64,000 nucleotides of DNA from NCBI GenBank assembly GCA_019843655.1, contig JACDQD010000010.1, positions 9,221,637 through 9,285,636 on the forward strand, written 5' to 3'. The DNA comes from Lethocerus indicus (lineage: Eukaryota > Arthropoda > Insecta > Hemiptera > Belostomatidae). This document shows, piece by piece, positions 39,727-52,808 of this stretch. A model generated the notes under the pieces. That model made no database searches. It was not told the origin of the DNA and saw only the letters and a program-made list of their open reading frames with translations. Every line of letters starts with the position of its first letter. Position 1 is the stretch's first letter. Position numbers and translations under genes: made by a program.

Positions 39727-42700
39727 ATGTCCGACTGGGAAACGGTCACTGTCCTCAGGAAGAAGCCGCAGAAGGCTTCGGCGATGAAAACCGAGCAAGT
39801 GAGTAAGGGTTACGGGGGTCAGTCTCGTCCTTTAACCCTTGCGGGTTCCGAAACGCGTTTTATTGTAAACACCCAGTTATCGGTCTTCGTCGGGCAATTC
39901 CAAACCAGTTTTATGTAGGAACGCAAATACTTTTTTGGAACTGAAAAAACAAAACAAAACGCGGGGAACGTTAAGGTCGCACTCCCGGGCCGCTTTCGAC
40001 CCCTAACGGGCCTCCAACTCCGGCTTATACGACTTATCTATAGCTCTTCGACTCCGAATAGGTCACGGAGCCGGTAATGAAACATATATTATTGGATCTG
40101 CATTTCAAATGTGCCCATTCCACCCCATGACCGGAACCAAACATTCGAGACCGCAACACTGATGTTTATTTGTGTTCGGACCGCATTTCATTCACTGTTA
40201 AAAACCTTGCCGACATATTTCGCATAATGCCAGCCTGTTTTATGGATGTACGCGACCATTTTTAAAATATAGAAATTTTGCAGAATATTAAGGTCGTTCC
40301 GTGTTGTTTTTCTCATGACTCCATTCTACTGTAACGGTTCTCACAGTCCGACTTACAGTATTTATCTATAACCAGTCGAATTTGAAAATGTCACGAAGCC
40401 GGTAATAAAACAAATTATTGGAAGATGTGTATCTGAATGTGTTCTTGCTCCTTCCTTCCATGTCGGGAAACAAATATTCAAGACCGTTACACAGATGTTA
40501 ACTTCTGTGTGGACTGCAGTGTGTTCAATTCAATCACCTTGTTGTCATATCTGGTATAATGCCAGCCGTTATGCAATTATGAAAATAAATAACTTTCACA
40601 AAATATTAAGGTCATTCCGTGTTGTTTTTCTGACTGCGTTCAACTGTAACAGAACTCAAAGTCCAATTCAGTTAGTGTTTATCTCTTTCATTTGGAAAAT
40701 GTCATGTGAAACAGGTAATATATTGTGTATTATTGGAGGCTTTGTGTTGTGGATACAGTAATGTTTATTTTTTATGAACAGAGCCTTTATTGTAAACATC
40801 GTGCTGTCCTTGCTTCCTACATATGAACAAAATTAAGCCTCATTATATAGATTAACAATGACTATTTTTAAAAGAAAAACATTTACCGACTATTAAGATC
40901 AACTTGTCAACTTTGTTTGTATTGGACTGAATTATAGAATTTAATGTATAACAGTAAGTTTATATTATTGGAATATGTATATCATGTATATGTTATTGCT
41001 TTCAACCAGATATAATCACAACCAAACATTACAGATGACTGCACTTCTGTGTTGTATATTTTTTTTATGTTGCTTCACAGTACTGCTGAGAAATATGAGC
41101 CTCATTTCACTAATAATTGTGGCTCTTGTTTCAGAAAAATAATCTGGAATATTAAGAATACCAGGGTGTATTCTTTTTGTATGGAATTTCTTGAAATCTT
41201 CAGTACAGATGTGCAGGGTACAGATAACCAACATTATTTATTTCTGTTTTTTGAAAGTTATTGTTTTGTTATCTTTAGAAGTTGCTGAAAACAATTACGA
41301 AATAACATTGCTTTGTGTATTTAATAATGTGATTTATTTTATATCTGTGAATTTGGAGACTTTTCTATTGGTTTAGATCAGACTAATTGCATAAGAAAGA
41401 AAAATATATTAAAATAGTAGATCACTTATGAATGGATCTACATTAGTCATAAAAAAATAGTGCATTGAAATTGTATGCTAGAAATTAAAGAAGAATTTAA
41501 TTTAATTTATTTTATATTGTATTATTTTCATATGTGTATCTATTTTTGTAAACATTCATGCATGTACAAGCTGAGTGGAAAAGATTAAGGAAATTACTTA
41601 CAATGGAAAACAATTTACTGTTGTCTTTCACAACGTACTAATATTTTTATTGATTGGAACATGTTGTGTTTTGAATGTTTCAGGCCGTAAACCGTGCAAG
41701 GCGGGATGGTGTGCCGGTTGAAACTCAACAGAAGTGTAAGTATAAAACAGTAATTTAAGAAGGGGTTTTTGAATACCAGCCCTTCTGTGATCTTCTGACT
41801 CCACTTGCCAATTTCGTCCAATCCAGTGGCAGTGCATACAGGATGCCCCACAGGCTACCAACAAGCTTAAGCACCTCACTGGTTTACTTGTTAAACCCTA
41901 CTGAAAACAGTGAAAACCATTTGGAGTCAGAAAATTGCAATTTTTTTTTCTTACATTTGATTCAGTAATTCAGAGCATTGTGTACAGCCATCTTCAACCT
42001 TAGTCATATACATGTACAGATTGTTTTCTGTTTTATTAGAAAATAAATCCCCCTATTTTGTTACTGTTAACTGAACTGATAATAGATTTATTGTACTGTA
42101 TTTTTATGATAGATTAATTTAAAATGTGTTATCTTATTTGGCTAACAAATCTTAGCTGTAGATTAATTTTTTTTGACTGATTATACTGTCTCATTTAAGA
42201 TTAGTACGTAAAGATACAATTTTATATTTTCAACATGGATATGCACCATCATCAGAAATGATACTGGTTTGCAGAGAGATTAAGAATGATTCCCTAAGCT
42301 CGCAATATGAAAACATTCCAAATAATCTGGTTGCAGAAAATAAACCAGAAAGAATTATGCCAGCATCTGCTTCATCAGAGTCTTATTTACTGATTCAAAT
42401 ATTTTTTTTTTAAATTCCTTTTATCCGTATTGGCATATTTGGAACTGATGATTATTTTTTGGGAAAAATATTGACAGGGGGAGCTGGTCAAAATAAGCAG
42501 CATGTTTCATCGAAAAACACAGCCAAGTTGGACCGTGAAACTGAAGAGTTGAAACATGAAACGATCCCTCTGAGCCTTGGAAAATTAATACAGCAGACTC
42601 GTCAAGCTAAGGGCATGAGCCAGAAGGATCTTGCCACCGTAAGTACATCGGATCTAATAACAATATTTATTTTAATGTTATGTTATTATTGTAATGTTTA

Positions 42701-44537
42701 ATATAATGTCACTTTATTACAAACAGAAATAGGCAGCAGTTAAGCAATTTCTTAATGTACAAAATCAATAAATATTTTTACCTACTATATATCGCAAAGG
42801 AAAGGAAATTATTTTATTTTTAATTCGAATGACTGAATATTTGTTTCTGATACATTTAATTACGTTGTTTCATATGGCAAAAACAGTTGGTTATAGAAAC
42901 CCAGAAGATAATCAGATACCAAAACAAATAGAAGCACATCTGTCAATTATAATAGCAATAATGATTGGGAATAACATAATTTATGGTAACACCGGTACAC
43001 TGACCTCAAACAATGAGTGAAGCTACTTAACTGTTGTACTTTCTGCTAGTTGCTGTGTAAATTTTGATTGGTTATTTCAGTCTTTCAAAATTACAAATTC
43101 TTTGATCAGTGGCAGTCAGTTTATTCCTTCTCTATCTACATTGGCCCCACATATTTGTCAGCAGTTGTGCTTTAAATTTGTCTTGAGCTTTTAACAAAAT
43201 GAGTAAATACCTGTGTAAAACATCCATCTTATTTGCTGTAGGAGGTTACATTAAAAATTTTCAATTTCATGTTTAACTTCTAATAACTGTACACCTGTGT
43301 GTAAACCACTAATTGGTACAGCTTGATCATTTGAATTGAAATGGTGTACTTCATTGATTTTATAATTGATATTTGAGTATACCTGTGTTTTGTAATTCTA
43401 TTTTCACGATAGAATGAAATTAATCCACTTTATCAACTTGTACGTTGCCCAGAAATGTAACGAGAAACCACAGGTTATAAATGACTACGAGGCAGGTCGC
43501 GGCATTCCAAACCAGGCTATCATCAGTAAAATGGAGAAAGTGTTGGGTAAGAGTTTATCTGTATGTAAAAATTCTAAAGGGCAAAAGAAGCAATATTTAT
43601 AAATTAAAAATAAAAATTAAATTCATGTTTAGGGTATAATCCTTGTAAAAAAAAAAAAAAATAAATGTTACTTTTCTGCTTCTTGTGTATCCTAATAAAA
43701 GTAACTAGTATAATTAGTGTTCATTCTTATTTACCTTTATAGTTTATCATAAAGGATTGTACATCCTTTTGTATATTATTGTATATATCAGGTTATATTA
43801 CGGAAAACTGTTTACCATAAAATTTCCCCGCTGGAAAATTAAAAAGACAAACAGAAATGGCAGACAATATAGAGAACTTTGTAACTTGTATGTAACTGAG
43901 AAATTTCTGACAGTTGCTCGATGTTCTTTCTCTTCTGGTTTGCCCAGTATTTTCAGGTCCTCAACGTGAATAAAGGTAATTAGGAAATTTGTAATAAAAC
44001 ACTTCGAAGACTTTAGGTTATTAACTGAATGCCAAAATAATGGGAAAGATTAAAATGTTATCAGAAATAATAATGAAAATGCAACATAGGAAAGGTATAA
44101 GTGAAGAAAATAGACAAGGTATTATTGGGGTGAGATGTTGAAGAGGTCCTGAAAAATGACTTGCGAGATACTATTCAAAACCCTCTCAGTTTTGCAACTT
44201 GAATAGGGATAAAACTATTATATGAGGTTTAAACCCACGGCTTACTGCATACTGTAAAAAAGAAAATCTTACCAACTGAGGTACTGAGACTGAGGTAAAG
44301 TGCAGAAGACACCATGTTTCTCTCCAATACACCATGTTTTTCTCCAGACTCCAATTTATTAATCCAAGGGTCCCGCCGGTTATATTGAGTGGTTTTTATT
44401 TCTGGTCAAGAGAAGCATGGCGTCCTATTACTGTTTCAAACTCTCTTTTTTTGTTTTTTGTACCTTTTGCAGGTGTCAAATTACGAAGAAAGAAGGAAGT
44501 TGGCGGCAAATCCATGGTGCCCCCAGGGAAGAAATGA
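39727..44537 (+). CDS. mbf1: Multiprotein bridging factor 1 (MBF1/EDF1)
   Basis: Transcriptional coactivator that bridges TBP to bZIP or nuclear-receptor activators; the family also senses collided ribosomes. Five exons: 39727-39798, 41684-41735, 42478-42638, 43453-43546 and 44473-44537, giving 147 aa, the usual family length. The N-terminus reads [13 protein letters not shown]. The MBF1 domain includes GAGQNKQH and [14 protein letters not shown]. The C-terminal helix-turn-helix runs [20 protein letters not shown], then [20 protein letters not shown], ending [20 protein letters not shown]. Exon 4 codes KCNEKPQV where most relatives have KINEKPQV. Intron 1 contains a decaying tandem repeat. 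Confidence 0.96.
39860..41300 (+). repeat. Degenerate tandem array of about 260-318-bp units in MBF1 intron 1
   Basis: A landmark TTAAGGTC or its decayed form occurs at about 39971, 40288, 40606, 40893 and 41152, giving spacings of 317, 318, 287 and 259. Units 1 and 2 align over their length: GGTAATGAAAC/GGTAATAAAAC, TTCGAGACCG/TTCAAGACCG, ATAATGCCAGCC, and TCCGTGTTGTTTTTCT twice. GC content falls unit by unit away from exon 1. No coding capacity is evident. Confidence 0.75.
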
Positions 44538-46062
44538 TCCCCGGGGGCAGGAACTTAAAACTATGCTAACACGCATCCCTTTAATCAGCAACTACTAAAA
44601 ATAATAACCTCCCTTTCATTCATTTCTATGAACATTTTGTACAGTTGATTTACAAGTAAAAAAAGGCAAAAACAAAAATGATTTTGATGCAAAATATTTG
44701 TAAATTATTGCTATTACTTTCAAAGTGTTAGATTATGAAAAAAATATCTAGAGAGGTAACCACTCGTAATTGTTTTTCTTGGATTAGACATATCGTGGAT
44801 CAGTTTCGTTCTCTTTATCTGCACTTTGTCAGTAGTGGTAAAAGCCGAACTAGTGTAATATTAGAATTGAGGGTTATATCGGGAGTCCTTGGATAATGTT
44901 TAAAAGCGTTTTCTTTCGTAGTCCTAAATGAATTAGGCAAGCTGAAGTTCGCCATTTAAATCCTTTAATGAAGAATAAAAAAGGGATGTTGTATTTAAAT
45001 TTGTAAGAAGAGTTTTCTTTTCGGCCAGTTTAAAAGGTAAAACAGGATTCCTCGTACTTATTCTTTTAATAGGGAAAGTGAAGAAAAAGGTGATATATAA
45101 CTAGGGTATAACTTTAATGAGGCAAAGAAGGGTTAATGTATCCGTACTTCGTTTGTAATTTAAATTGGGTAATGGTAAATATCATTTTCTCTATTAAAAG
45201 CTTTCCCATATTTTTGGATATTCGAGTATGTACTGTGACTATCCTTCTTATGTGTACTAATGGAAAGCATTAACTAGCTGTTAAAACGAATGTACGTAGT
45301 GTCCTATACATACTGATCTTCTAATACCAATATCTTTACTGTCTTGTTAAGTAACAAATCAGATGTTAGGGTGCTTTATTGTTTTTTGGTCCTAATTAAC
45401 CCATCCTTTTTTTTGTTTACTTGTTATTACTTGAAAATAAAAAATTATTTGTTGGGAAGGTCTTTTATGCTTTCATTTCATAATAAATCAATTTTATATA
45501 TGTATATACACAAATATACACACACATATATAAAGAGAGGGTTAATAATTATTGTTATTTCATTATAATTAAGCCTTTTTAGTTAACCAGAGATCCTTTA
45601 TTGAAAGATGGTATACGGAAAGTTATAACAAGAACTTATCTGAGAATGAGATGAATTTACTTTGTAACATAAACAACAAATATAATTAGAATAAAATTGG
45701 AGTTTTTTGTTTATGCTTTCATCTCTTAGAAAGTCCTAAAATTGTGTCTATGATGTTTACAAAGGTTGTTAACCTATTCCCCTGTAGTGAATTTAATGTT
45801 GATGCAAAACGTACTTGTCATAAGAATATAAGTTCTGAATATATTCAGAACTATTTAAAACATAATTTAAACATATTTTTAATTTGTGTCAGTAAGTATT
45901 AAGACAACTTTTTTAACAATCTGGAAAATAAACTAGATAGTAAAATGTTTTTAATTATTACATCAAATTTATTGCATTATTAGAGAACAAATAAAAAAAT
46001 TATTCCAGCAGCTTATTAAATTACAAGAAATTGAAATTCTCAAAATTAGAGATTTTATTTAT
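44538..46062. other. Intergenic region between MBF1 and proteasome subunit
   Basis: About 1.5 kb of AT-rich DNA between two convergent genes. It should contain both 3' UTRs. I see no further gene or structured repeat beyond short AT and AC runs near 45.5 kb. Confidence 0.7.
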
Positions 46063-48774
46063 TTAATCTCTTCTAAGTTTAAATGTTTCCTCTTTAATAC
46101 CATCTTTTGTTATAATGTTGAATATGATACTGTCTCCAGTGAAGATGTCTCTCTCAGCTGCGGATATGAAAACATCTTTCAAAACATCCAACGCCTTTTC
46201 TAGTGTATAGGATTTATCTAAAACATTTTCTTGGTTCAACATTCCCAACTGAAAAAGAAAACCAGAATTGTAACAATGCAGTAATGATTACTGGTACCTG
46301 ATAAATAAGAGTAACAAGCTCTATTAGTATTACGGAATGTGACAATTCATCCACAGTAATTTCAGTTTTTAGAATCTACCCTATTCATCATTCATCAGGG
46401 AATAGACTCTTCTATGCACTGATATAATAATACAGAATGACTTTTATGATATAAATGTCTGCCATTTTGATAACACCAGTCCTGAAATTCACATCGCACT
46501 CGGGTATAAATTGAATTATTTTAAGAAATATCTAAAACAAAAATTTACCCCATTATCAATGCCTCTGAGCTTTTAAAAATATTTAATGGCACAAAGAACA
46601 ACTATAATGTAATCAGATGACCGTAAAAAATGAAATTCATTATTGATTATTGGTAGATCAATAGGGTACCTTCATAAAACCTGTTCCTAGTGAATACATT
46701 ATGCCAGGGTCCTAACAGTTATTTTTACAGAAGTAAATTTAAGACACGAGAAAAAATTATTTAAAATATTCTAATGAAATTGGTCGGTTTTCTGGGGCTA
46801 AAATTTGTAAATAAACTACACTTAAATGGTGTATTCTAGACATAAAATTTTAAAATCCCAAAATCCTCTTTTGAGCCAATTACAGATGAATCATCATTGT
46901 TACATCATATGAACTCGATGTTGAAAAAGTTAACAATATTTATATTCAAACTTGACCAATTAATTGCATATATAATTTTAATTGGCTTCTGTCATTTCAC
47001 AATGGCAGTGAAATATATATCGACTACATCTGTTCCCCCGAGTGTTCATGTACGAGTTGATAACTGTTAACAAGTGCTGTCGCCGCGCTTTTTAAAGAAA
47101 CAAAGTCTGAACCTGATTGTCGAGCAGTGGTTGAAGTAGGGCTCCCGCCGAACCTCCGGCTCTGAACTTTGTCAGCTCGTGATGGCCGATCGGATCGTAA
47201 CTGTAGACCATCCCTTTGCCGTCCTCGTCAAGACCGGCCAGGATATTCGAAATGTAATACGGGAAAAACCTTTTGTAGTAGAGCATAGTCGAAAGCATCT
47301 GGGCAATAGCCGGAGTGGGCATCACTTTGTTGTGGTCGTACAAGTACATCTGCAAACAGAAATAAAATTGGTTAATATTTACTACACTAGGTGTTCGATA
47401 TATCGATATATACGGGGTGAATCGATGTCATCAACTCGGTCGGCCATCTTTGTTTTCACATCGTGTACTTTTATCAAGGCGTCGGATGGGGTTATTTTTT
47501 TAGTAAAAGGAAAGAGAGTAATTATGACGCGAAAAGAAATATATAAAAAATAATATAATAAAACTAACACTTCCATAGCAACTCAAACACAAAAAAAACA
47601 CAACCCTTCCCGTCAGATTCGAAAACAAAAATGATTACTCAAACACAAAAAAACCGCCTAATTTCCAAAAAAAAACCCTTGCCATCAGATTATAAAACAA
47701 AAATAGGGAGCCCTTGTAGTAAATATTAACCATAAAATGAATCCATTTACCTCTATGGAAAATGAAATTCCTGTTGTAGATTTCAAAAAAGTTAACTGGA
47801 TAGATAAGTAAACAAAAATTTATTAATAATTAATAATTTTAAGAACTGTTTTTTTTTCCCCAATCTCCATATTTTACACATGCAGTTAAACTTTGCAGAT
47901 TATTTGATTTTACACTAATTACAATACTTCATTATATACATTAATAAATCTTACAGGGATCTGAACAATTGTACCTTCATAACTTAACTGTTCTGACAAA
48001 ACCAAGATATAAACAATGAAATAATAATAAGTAATAATTATAGTTATATTCATTATTTGATTTTGAGTATACGCACTTGCATCCTGGCTTGGACATGACG
48101 CGTCAGGGTCAGGACATCGCACCAACATCCAGCACAGCCGAGTACAGAGGAATTGGACAGCTGGAACAATTTGCTCTGCTCTCGCGTATAAATCTGATAA
48201 CCGGTGCTCAATCGGGTGTCTGAAGCAATAATTGCAAAATCGTCTCCTGCAACGGCCACTACGCTCCTGGAAATTTTAATAATATAAACAGCGAAGGAAC
48301 TAGGGAACGTGGTACAATGCAAAAAACCTGTAGGAAACCACATTCTGAATAAAGTATTGCATTCTAAACATTTCAGTTTAACTGACGAAGGATTTCTCTA
48401 TCAACAGCTTTTCCAAAAAAAGTTTTCTCAACTTTAACAAGTTTAACTCAATAAAAATTACACACTACAGAATTCACAGATATTTACAGAATAACAAGAA
48501 ATGCTGTAAGGTGCCCAGCAAGTTACCGAACGCTGTATTAATCTGAGAAAATCTATTTGTAATTATTACCCTCCGTTGTCCGAATAAGGACTGAACTGGA
48601 ATTCCTTGGGGACCCTCCTGTATTCCGAAACGCCTCCCATTTGAAGCATGATCTGGGAAATTAGAAAATTACAGCAGCTCTACGAACGTACGATGACAAA
48701 ACAAAATTAACCTCCACCAGTGTGAACAGTGCCGGCAACGCGTCGCCAAAATATCCCCGGTTCGGTAAAGCCAT
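46063..48774 (-). CDS. PSMB1: Proteasome subunit beta type-1 (beta-6)
   Basis: Non-catalytic beta-ring subunit of the 20S proteasome. Exons from the 5' end: 48712-48774, 48570-48652, 48077-48266, 47113-47349 and 46063-46248, giving 252 aa. The core matches the family: [104 protein letters not shown] and the end [11 protein letters not shown]. The mature region lacks the N-terminal catalytic Thr, as expected for beta-6. Exon 1 encodes [21 protein letters not shown], and an in-frame ATG early in exon 2 is an alternative start. Intron 3 has a small tandem duplication. It is head-to-head with JIP1. Confidence 0.94.
47580..47707. repeat. Two-copy tandem duplication in PSMB1 intron 3
   Basis: Two adjacent, imperfect copies of about 55-70 bases share ACTCAAACACAAAAAAA, CCCTT(C/G)CC and CAGATT...AAAACAAAAAT. 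The duplication is entirely intronic. Confidence 0.65.
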
Positions 48775-49334
48775 TAACTATATTTTTTCTAAAGAGTAAA
48801 ACATTTATTTGAGTTTTAGGTGTTTAATAAATTTCCAAACAATTACGTAATGATATCTATCAAATTTTTGTCGATCAGAATTTATTACATAAATTTTCTC
48901 CGTACTTTGGTATCAAGTATCGGCACTAAACGTTTGCAGCGCTGCTGACTAAATAAACGATGAAACTACCAACCACTTTACAAATTTAAAGTTCTAGGAA
49001 TTGAAAGATTAATAAATGACAAAGTGTCAGCATCGTTTATTTATTCGATCACTAAAAATTTTCATTTTTCGACGCGACTCCTACATGATTTTGAGTCATT
49101 TTGAAAATTCGGATTTAATGCGGGGCTACATTTGAAATAATGTCCCGGAATAAAATAATTAGTTCGACATTTGGAATTGCATTTAAATTCCGACTGTATG
49201 GCCGTTAGTATATTTTTGTACATACAACCGAATGTGTGGGAGGGATGGTGGCCGAAGGGGGAGGAGGAGCAGATCAATAGAGGGCTCGGGGGCTGACACT
49301 TGATAAGGGTAGTTTTTAGATATTTCAATGTAGG
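48775..49334. promoter_or_regulatory. Shared upstream region of PSMB1 (-) and JIP1 (+)
   Basis: About 560 bases separate the divergent start codons. The left half is AT-rich and the right half more balanced. It contains both promoters and 5' UTRs; no specific element is recognised. Confidence 0.5.
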
Positions 49335-52300
49335 ATGGCCGACACAGAATTTGAAGAATTCAGACACCATTTCGAAACGTTACCGCAGCACATCAGGGCA
49401 ACAGCTCAAACCTACACGTGAGTAACGTTTCCATTATTTTCGATATTTCGTTCGGCCATTTGACGGCCCGGAGCTTATCGGGCTCCACTCGAACGTCCCG
49501 AAGGACTTGAGATTGATGTCCCAAAAAAAATGAACCGTCCTTTTGAACGAATCAGACAGTTTATTGAAATACAGGCTTCTTTTTCCGTTTCGTCCCTATT
49601 TACCTCGACAACAATAAGTACCGATTAAGTGTATGACGAAACTTCTAGATGTAGAACGATTTCTTGCACAAGTGTAAAAGGTATTTTTACGAACGTCTTC
49701 CCGTCTCGATTTCAGGCTTGTCCATGACATCATACTCGACGAAGAATCTCCCACATCTTCAAAGAGCAGCAGCAGCACTAATGAAGATGACATTATCAAA
49801 CATGGACCATGCCAACATAAACAAATTAATGATCAGGCTGAATATGGAGCTCCAATATTTAACAACAGGTAGACACTGAATTAATTGAAAGTTAGTGTTA
49901 TTATCATTAAAATTAGAACATTTTACACAAATGTAAACATCGCATGAATTAATAAAATTGAAACAATGTTAAACATTTTAAACTATTAACATTTATAATA
50001 TTAAATTTTAAAAAATATATAACAAGTTTATCAAATCACAATTTGAATACTAAAATGAAAATCTGATAATATTTAATTATAACCTCAATAAATGAATGAA
50101 GATGTGATATTAATTGTACACAGTATTATTTTGTATACTCATTCATTTTCTGATTGGTGAAGGGATAAGTTATAACGAAAAAATTTTTTACTTGTAGTTT
50201 GTATATTTATCTTTAAATTGTCATCAGAAGTGATCAAGGAAGCAGTGAGAACAGCCCAGAAAGTACAGGTGAGGATTGGTCTGAGGCACCCCCATCAGCA
50301 GCCAGAAGGAGGCGGAAATTGCCAGAAATTCCAAAAAACAAGAAATGTCAGTAGGCCTACAGACATTTTTCTTTTTATTAAACTGGATCAAAATTTAAAA
50401 TTCAACTGTTTCTTTCATTTTTTTCCAAATTCTTCTTCGTTTCTTTAAAACCCGTTCGGCTTCGCTTCACTGTTTAAATAGATTTTGAAAATTTATATTG
50501 CAGCATATGTAATGACTCTGGCTGATGAATTAGGGGCTGCACTTTCACTAGAGTTGGTCGGAGGTAGGGCTCACCCTCGGAATCTGCTTATGCTCAAGTA
50601 CCTCCGAGATGAAGATATATACGGCAACGACGTCGATTCTGGAAATTCGACTGCACACTCACCTGATGGACCCAAATCTACATCACCCCCACCTATACCT
50701 ACAGGTTTGAATTATTTATGCATTTATTTTTTACTGTATTTTATACATTTTATTTTACTGTGTTACTTTAACACTGACATATGCTTAGTTCATAGCAAGT
50801 TGCTCCATGCTCATGTCCCTATTTGTTAATAAAAAATGGCTTGACAAAACGAAAGCATTTTCTTTAATCTTTGCAGATAGAAATCTCATGTGCATTGTAC
50901 GAATATCCTCCTGCATGTATTGTTATTTTAATTTTTATAGCTATATTTAATTTAAAAAATCGTGATAGTGCTTTATTGAAAGAAATAAAGTATTCAACAG
51001 TTATCATTTGAAGGCAAATTATTTTCATGAATTAAAGTAATGGATTAATAGAATGCAGTGCATTTTATCTGCTCTTTATTCTAAACTCTAAAATAATTAA
51101 TATTAATAAACTCATTGCTCGAATTAATTCTGCCTAGGCTCCATAACCCCAGCTTCAACCGAAAGTTCCAGTCTTCCGTTTACACAGCTCGAACTTTTGG
51201 AAGCCACTCACAGAGGCCTGCATAAGTTCATTCCAAGGCACAGGGACGAACTTGATTTGGAAATCGGTGATCCGATATACGTTCAAAAAGAAGCAGACGA
51301 TCTTTGGTGTGAAGGTATGGAATTCAATTTGAAAATTTCATTTAAATAAGCTTCTATAACAAAATTAAATTTTTGTACAACAGACGACTTGTATAATTAA
51401 ATTACTCCTGATGTTGTCTGGCAATTCATTGACCTCCAGTATTGGCTTGTTGCCATTTCTAAGGAGAATCGGGTCATGAAATCAAATTGTAGAAATTTTA
51501 GCAATCAAATATTTGAGATTTTAAATTCGGAAAAACTTGACCCGTAATTCCAACTGGTGCATAACCCTTTTTTGGTATCCACACATAATTATATTGGTAT
51601 TTTGAAACATACACCGCGTTTTAATGAACTCAATATTTTATCGGTGCTTCTGTATATTTCAGGAGTGAACCTGAGGACCGGCAGACAGGGTGTCTTTCCG
51701 TCAGCTTACGCTGTCGACATGGACTACAATGACTTTGATCCTTCGACGCCGAAGATCAAACGTGAGAGGTTTCTTTTGGGCTATCTCGGCTCTGTCGAGA
51801 CTCTGTGCCACAAGGGCACCTCCGTACTGTGCCAGGCCGTCAGGAAAATCGTTGAATCCAAGCATAAACCTCATCAGTGTATATTGGAGATATCGGATCA
51901 GGGTTTGAGGATGGTGGACAAGAGCAAAAGAAAGGTGAGCTGGTCGGGACATACAGAAGGGATGAAAATTTACAAAAAATTATTCTTGAACAACAGAATA
52001 TAATACATTTAAATAATACAAATTAAATAATTATATAAACAGTTTCTAATGAGTTTCTACAGCACTTCATTGATTCATAAATCGCAACACTAATAAATAT
52101 CTACGAATGTAAATCAGTTATTATGACATACTAATTATGTTTTGTATTAATTTCTAGCCTTCAAATTCACCCTGCCTGGATTATTTCTACTCGTTGAAGA
52201 ATGTTTCCTTCTGTGCATTTCACCCGAGAGATCACAGGTATATGGGCTTCATCACGAAGCATCCGACCCTGCAGAGGTTTGCATGTCACGTCTTCCTCGG

Positions 52301-52808
52301 CTGTGAAAGTACAAGACCGGTTGCTGAGGCTGTTGGGTCTGTTCATTTAAATTATTTTGTTGTATTTATTTGGTAATTTATTCTTATCCCACATCATACA
52401 CTGAATTGCAGATAAACCTTAACTGTTACCAGCTTTTCTGGGAGGAATTTGTCCCTCCCCATAATTTTTATTTGAGGCAAAAATGTCAATTTTAATTGAG
52501 TTATTTAATCTCCAACCTAATCTGTTTAAAAATTTACAGCACTTAGAATAGGATAGTTTTTCCTTTTTTCTTCTGAGTTACAGAATTCTTTTTACCCAGT
52601 GCAACATTAATGAAATTACAGTAATTATTAAACAAGCCAATGTAAATATTAACCAATGTGAAACAAGTTGAAATTTGTTTCTATTCAGACTAATCTTTTC
52701 AGATGATTAATACAATTTTGTTATTAATGTTCCAGGCGGGCATTCGAGAGGTTTTATACGAAATTCATTGAGACAGCTTATCCTATTGAAGATATCTATA
52801 TAGAATAA
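49335..52808 (+). CDS. Aplip1: JNK-interacting protein 1 / APP-like-interacting protein 1 (SH3-PTB scaffold)
   Basis: Scaffold and cargo adaptor linking kinesin-1 to JNK-pathway kinases and APP-family cargo. Exons: 49335-49417, 49716-49868, 50228-50346, 50504-50704, 51138-51314, 51663-51934, 52158-52336 and 52736-52808, giving 418 aa. The N-terminal half is acidic, Ser-rich and includes RRRRKLPEIPKNKK. The SH3 domain (about 206-262) reads ATHRGLHKFIPRHRDELDLE to GVFPSAYAVDM. The PTB domain (about 277-405) includes LGYLGSVETLCHKGT, FGITKHP-type GFITKHPTLQRFACHVF and VGRAFERFYTKF. The end, YPIEDIYIE, matches the kinesin-light-chain-binding tail of JIP1. I see no RPxxLxLF-like JNK-docking motif. 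Exon 7 uses a weak GTCTGT donor. Confidence 0.94.
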
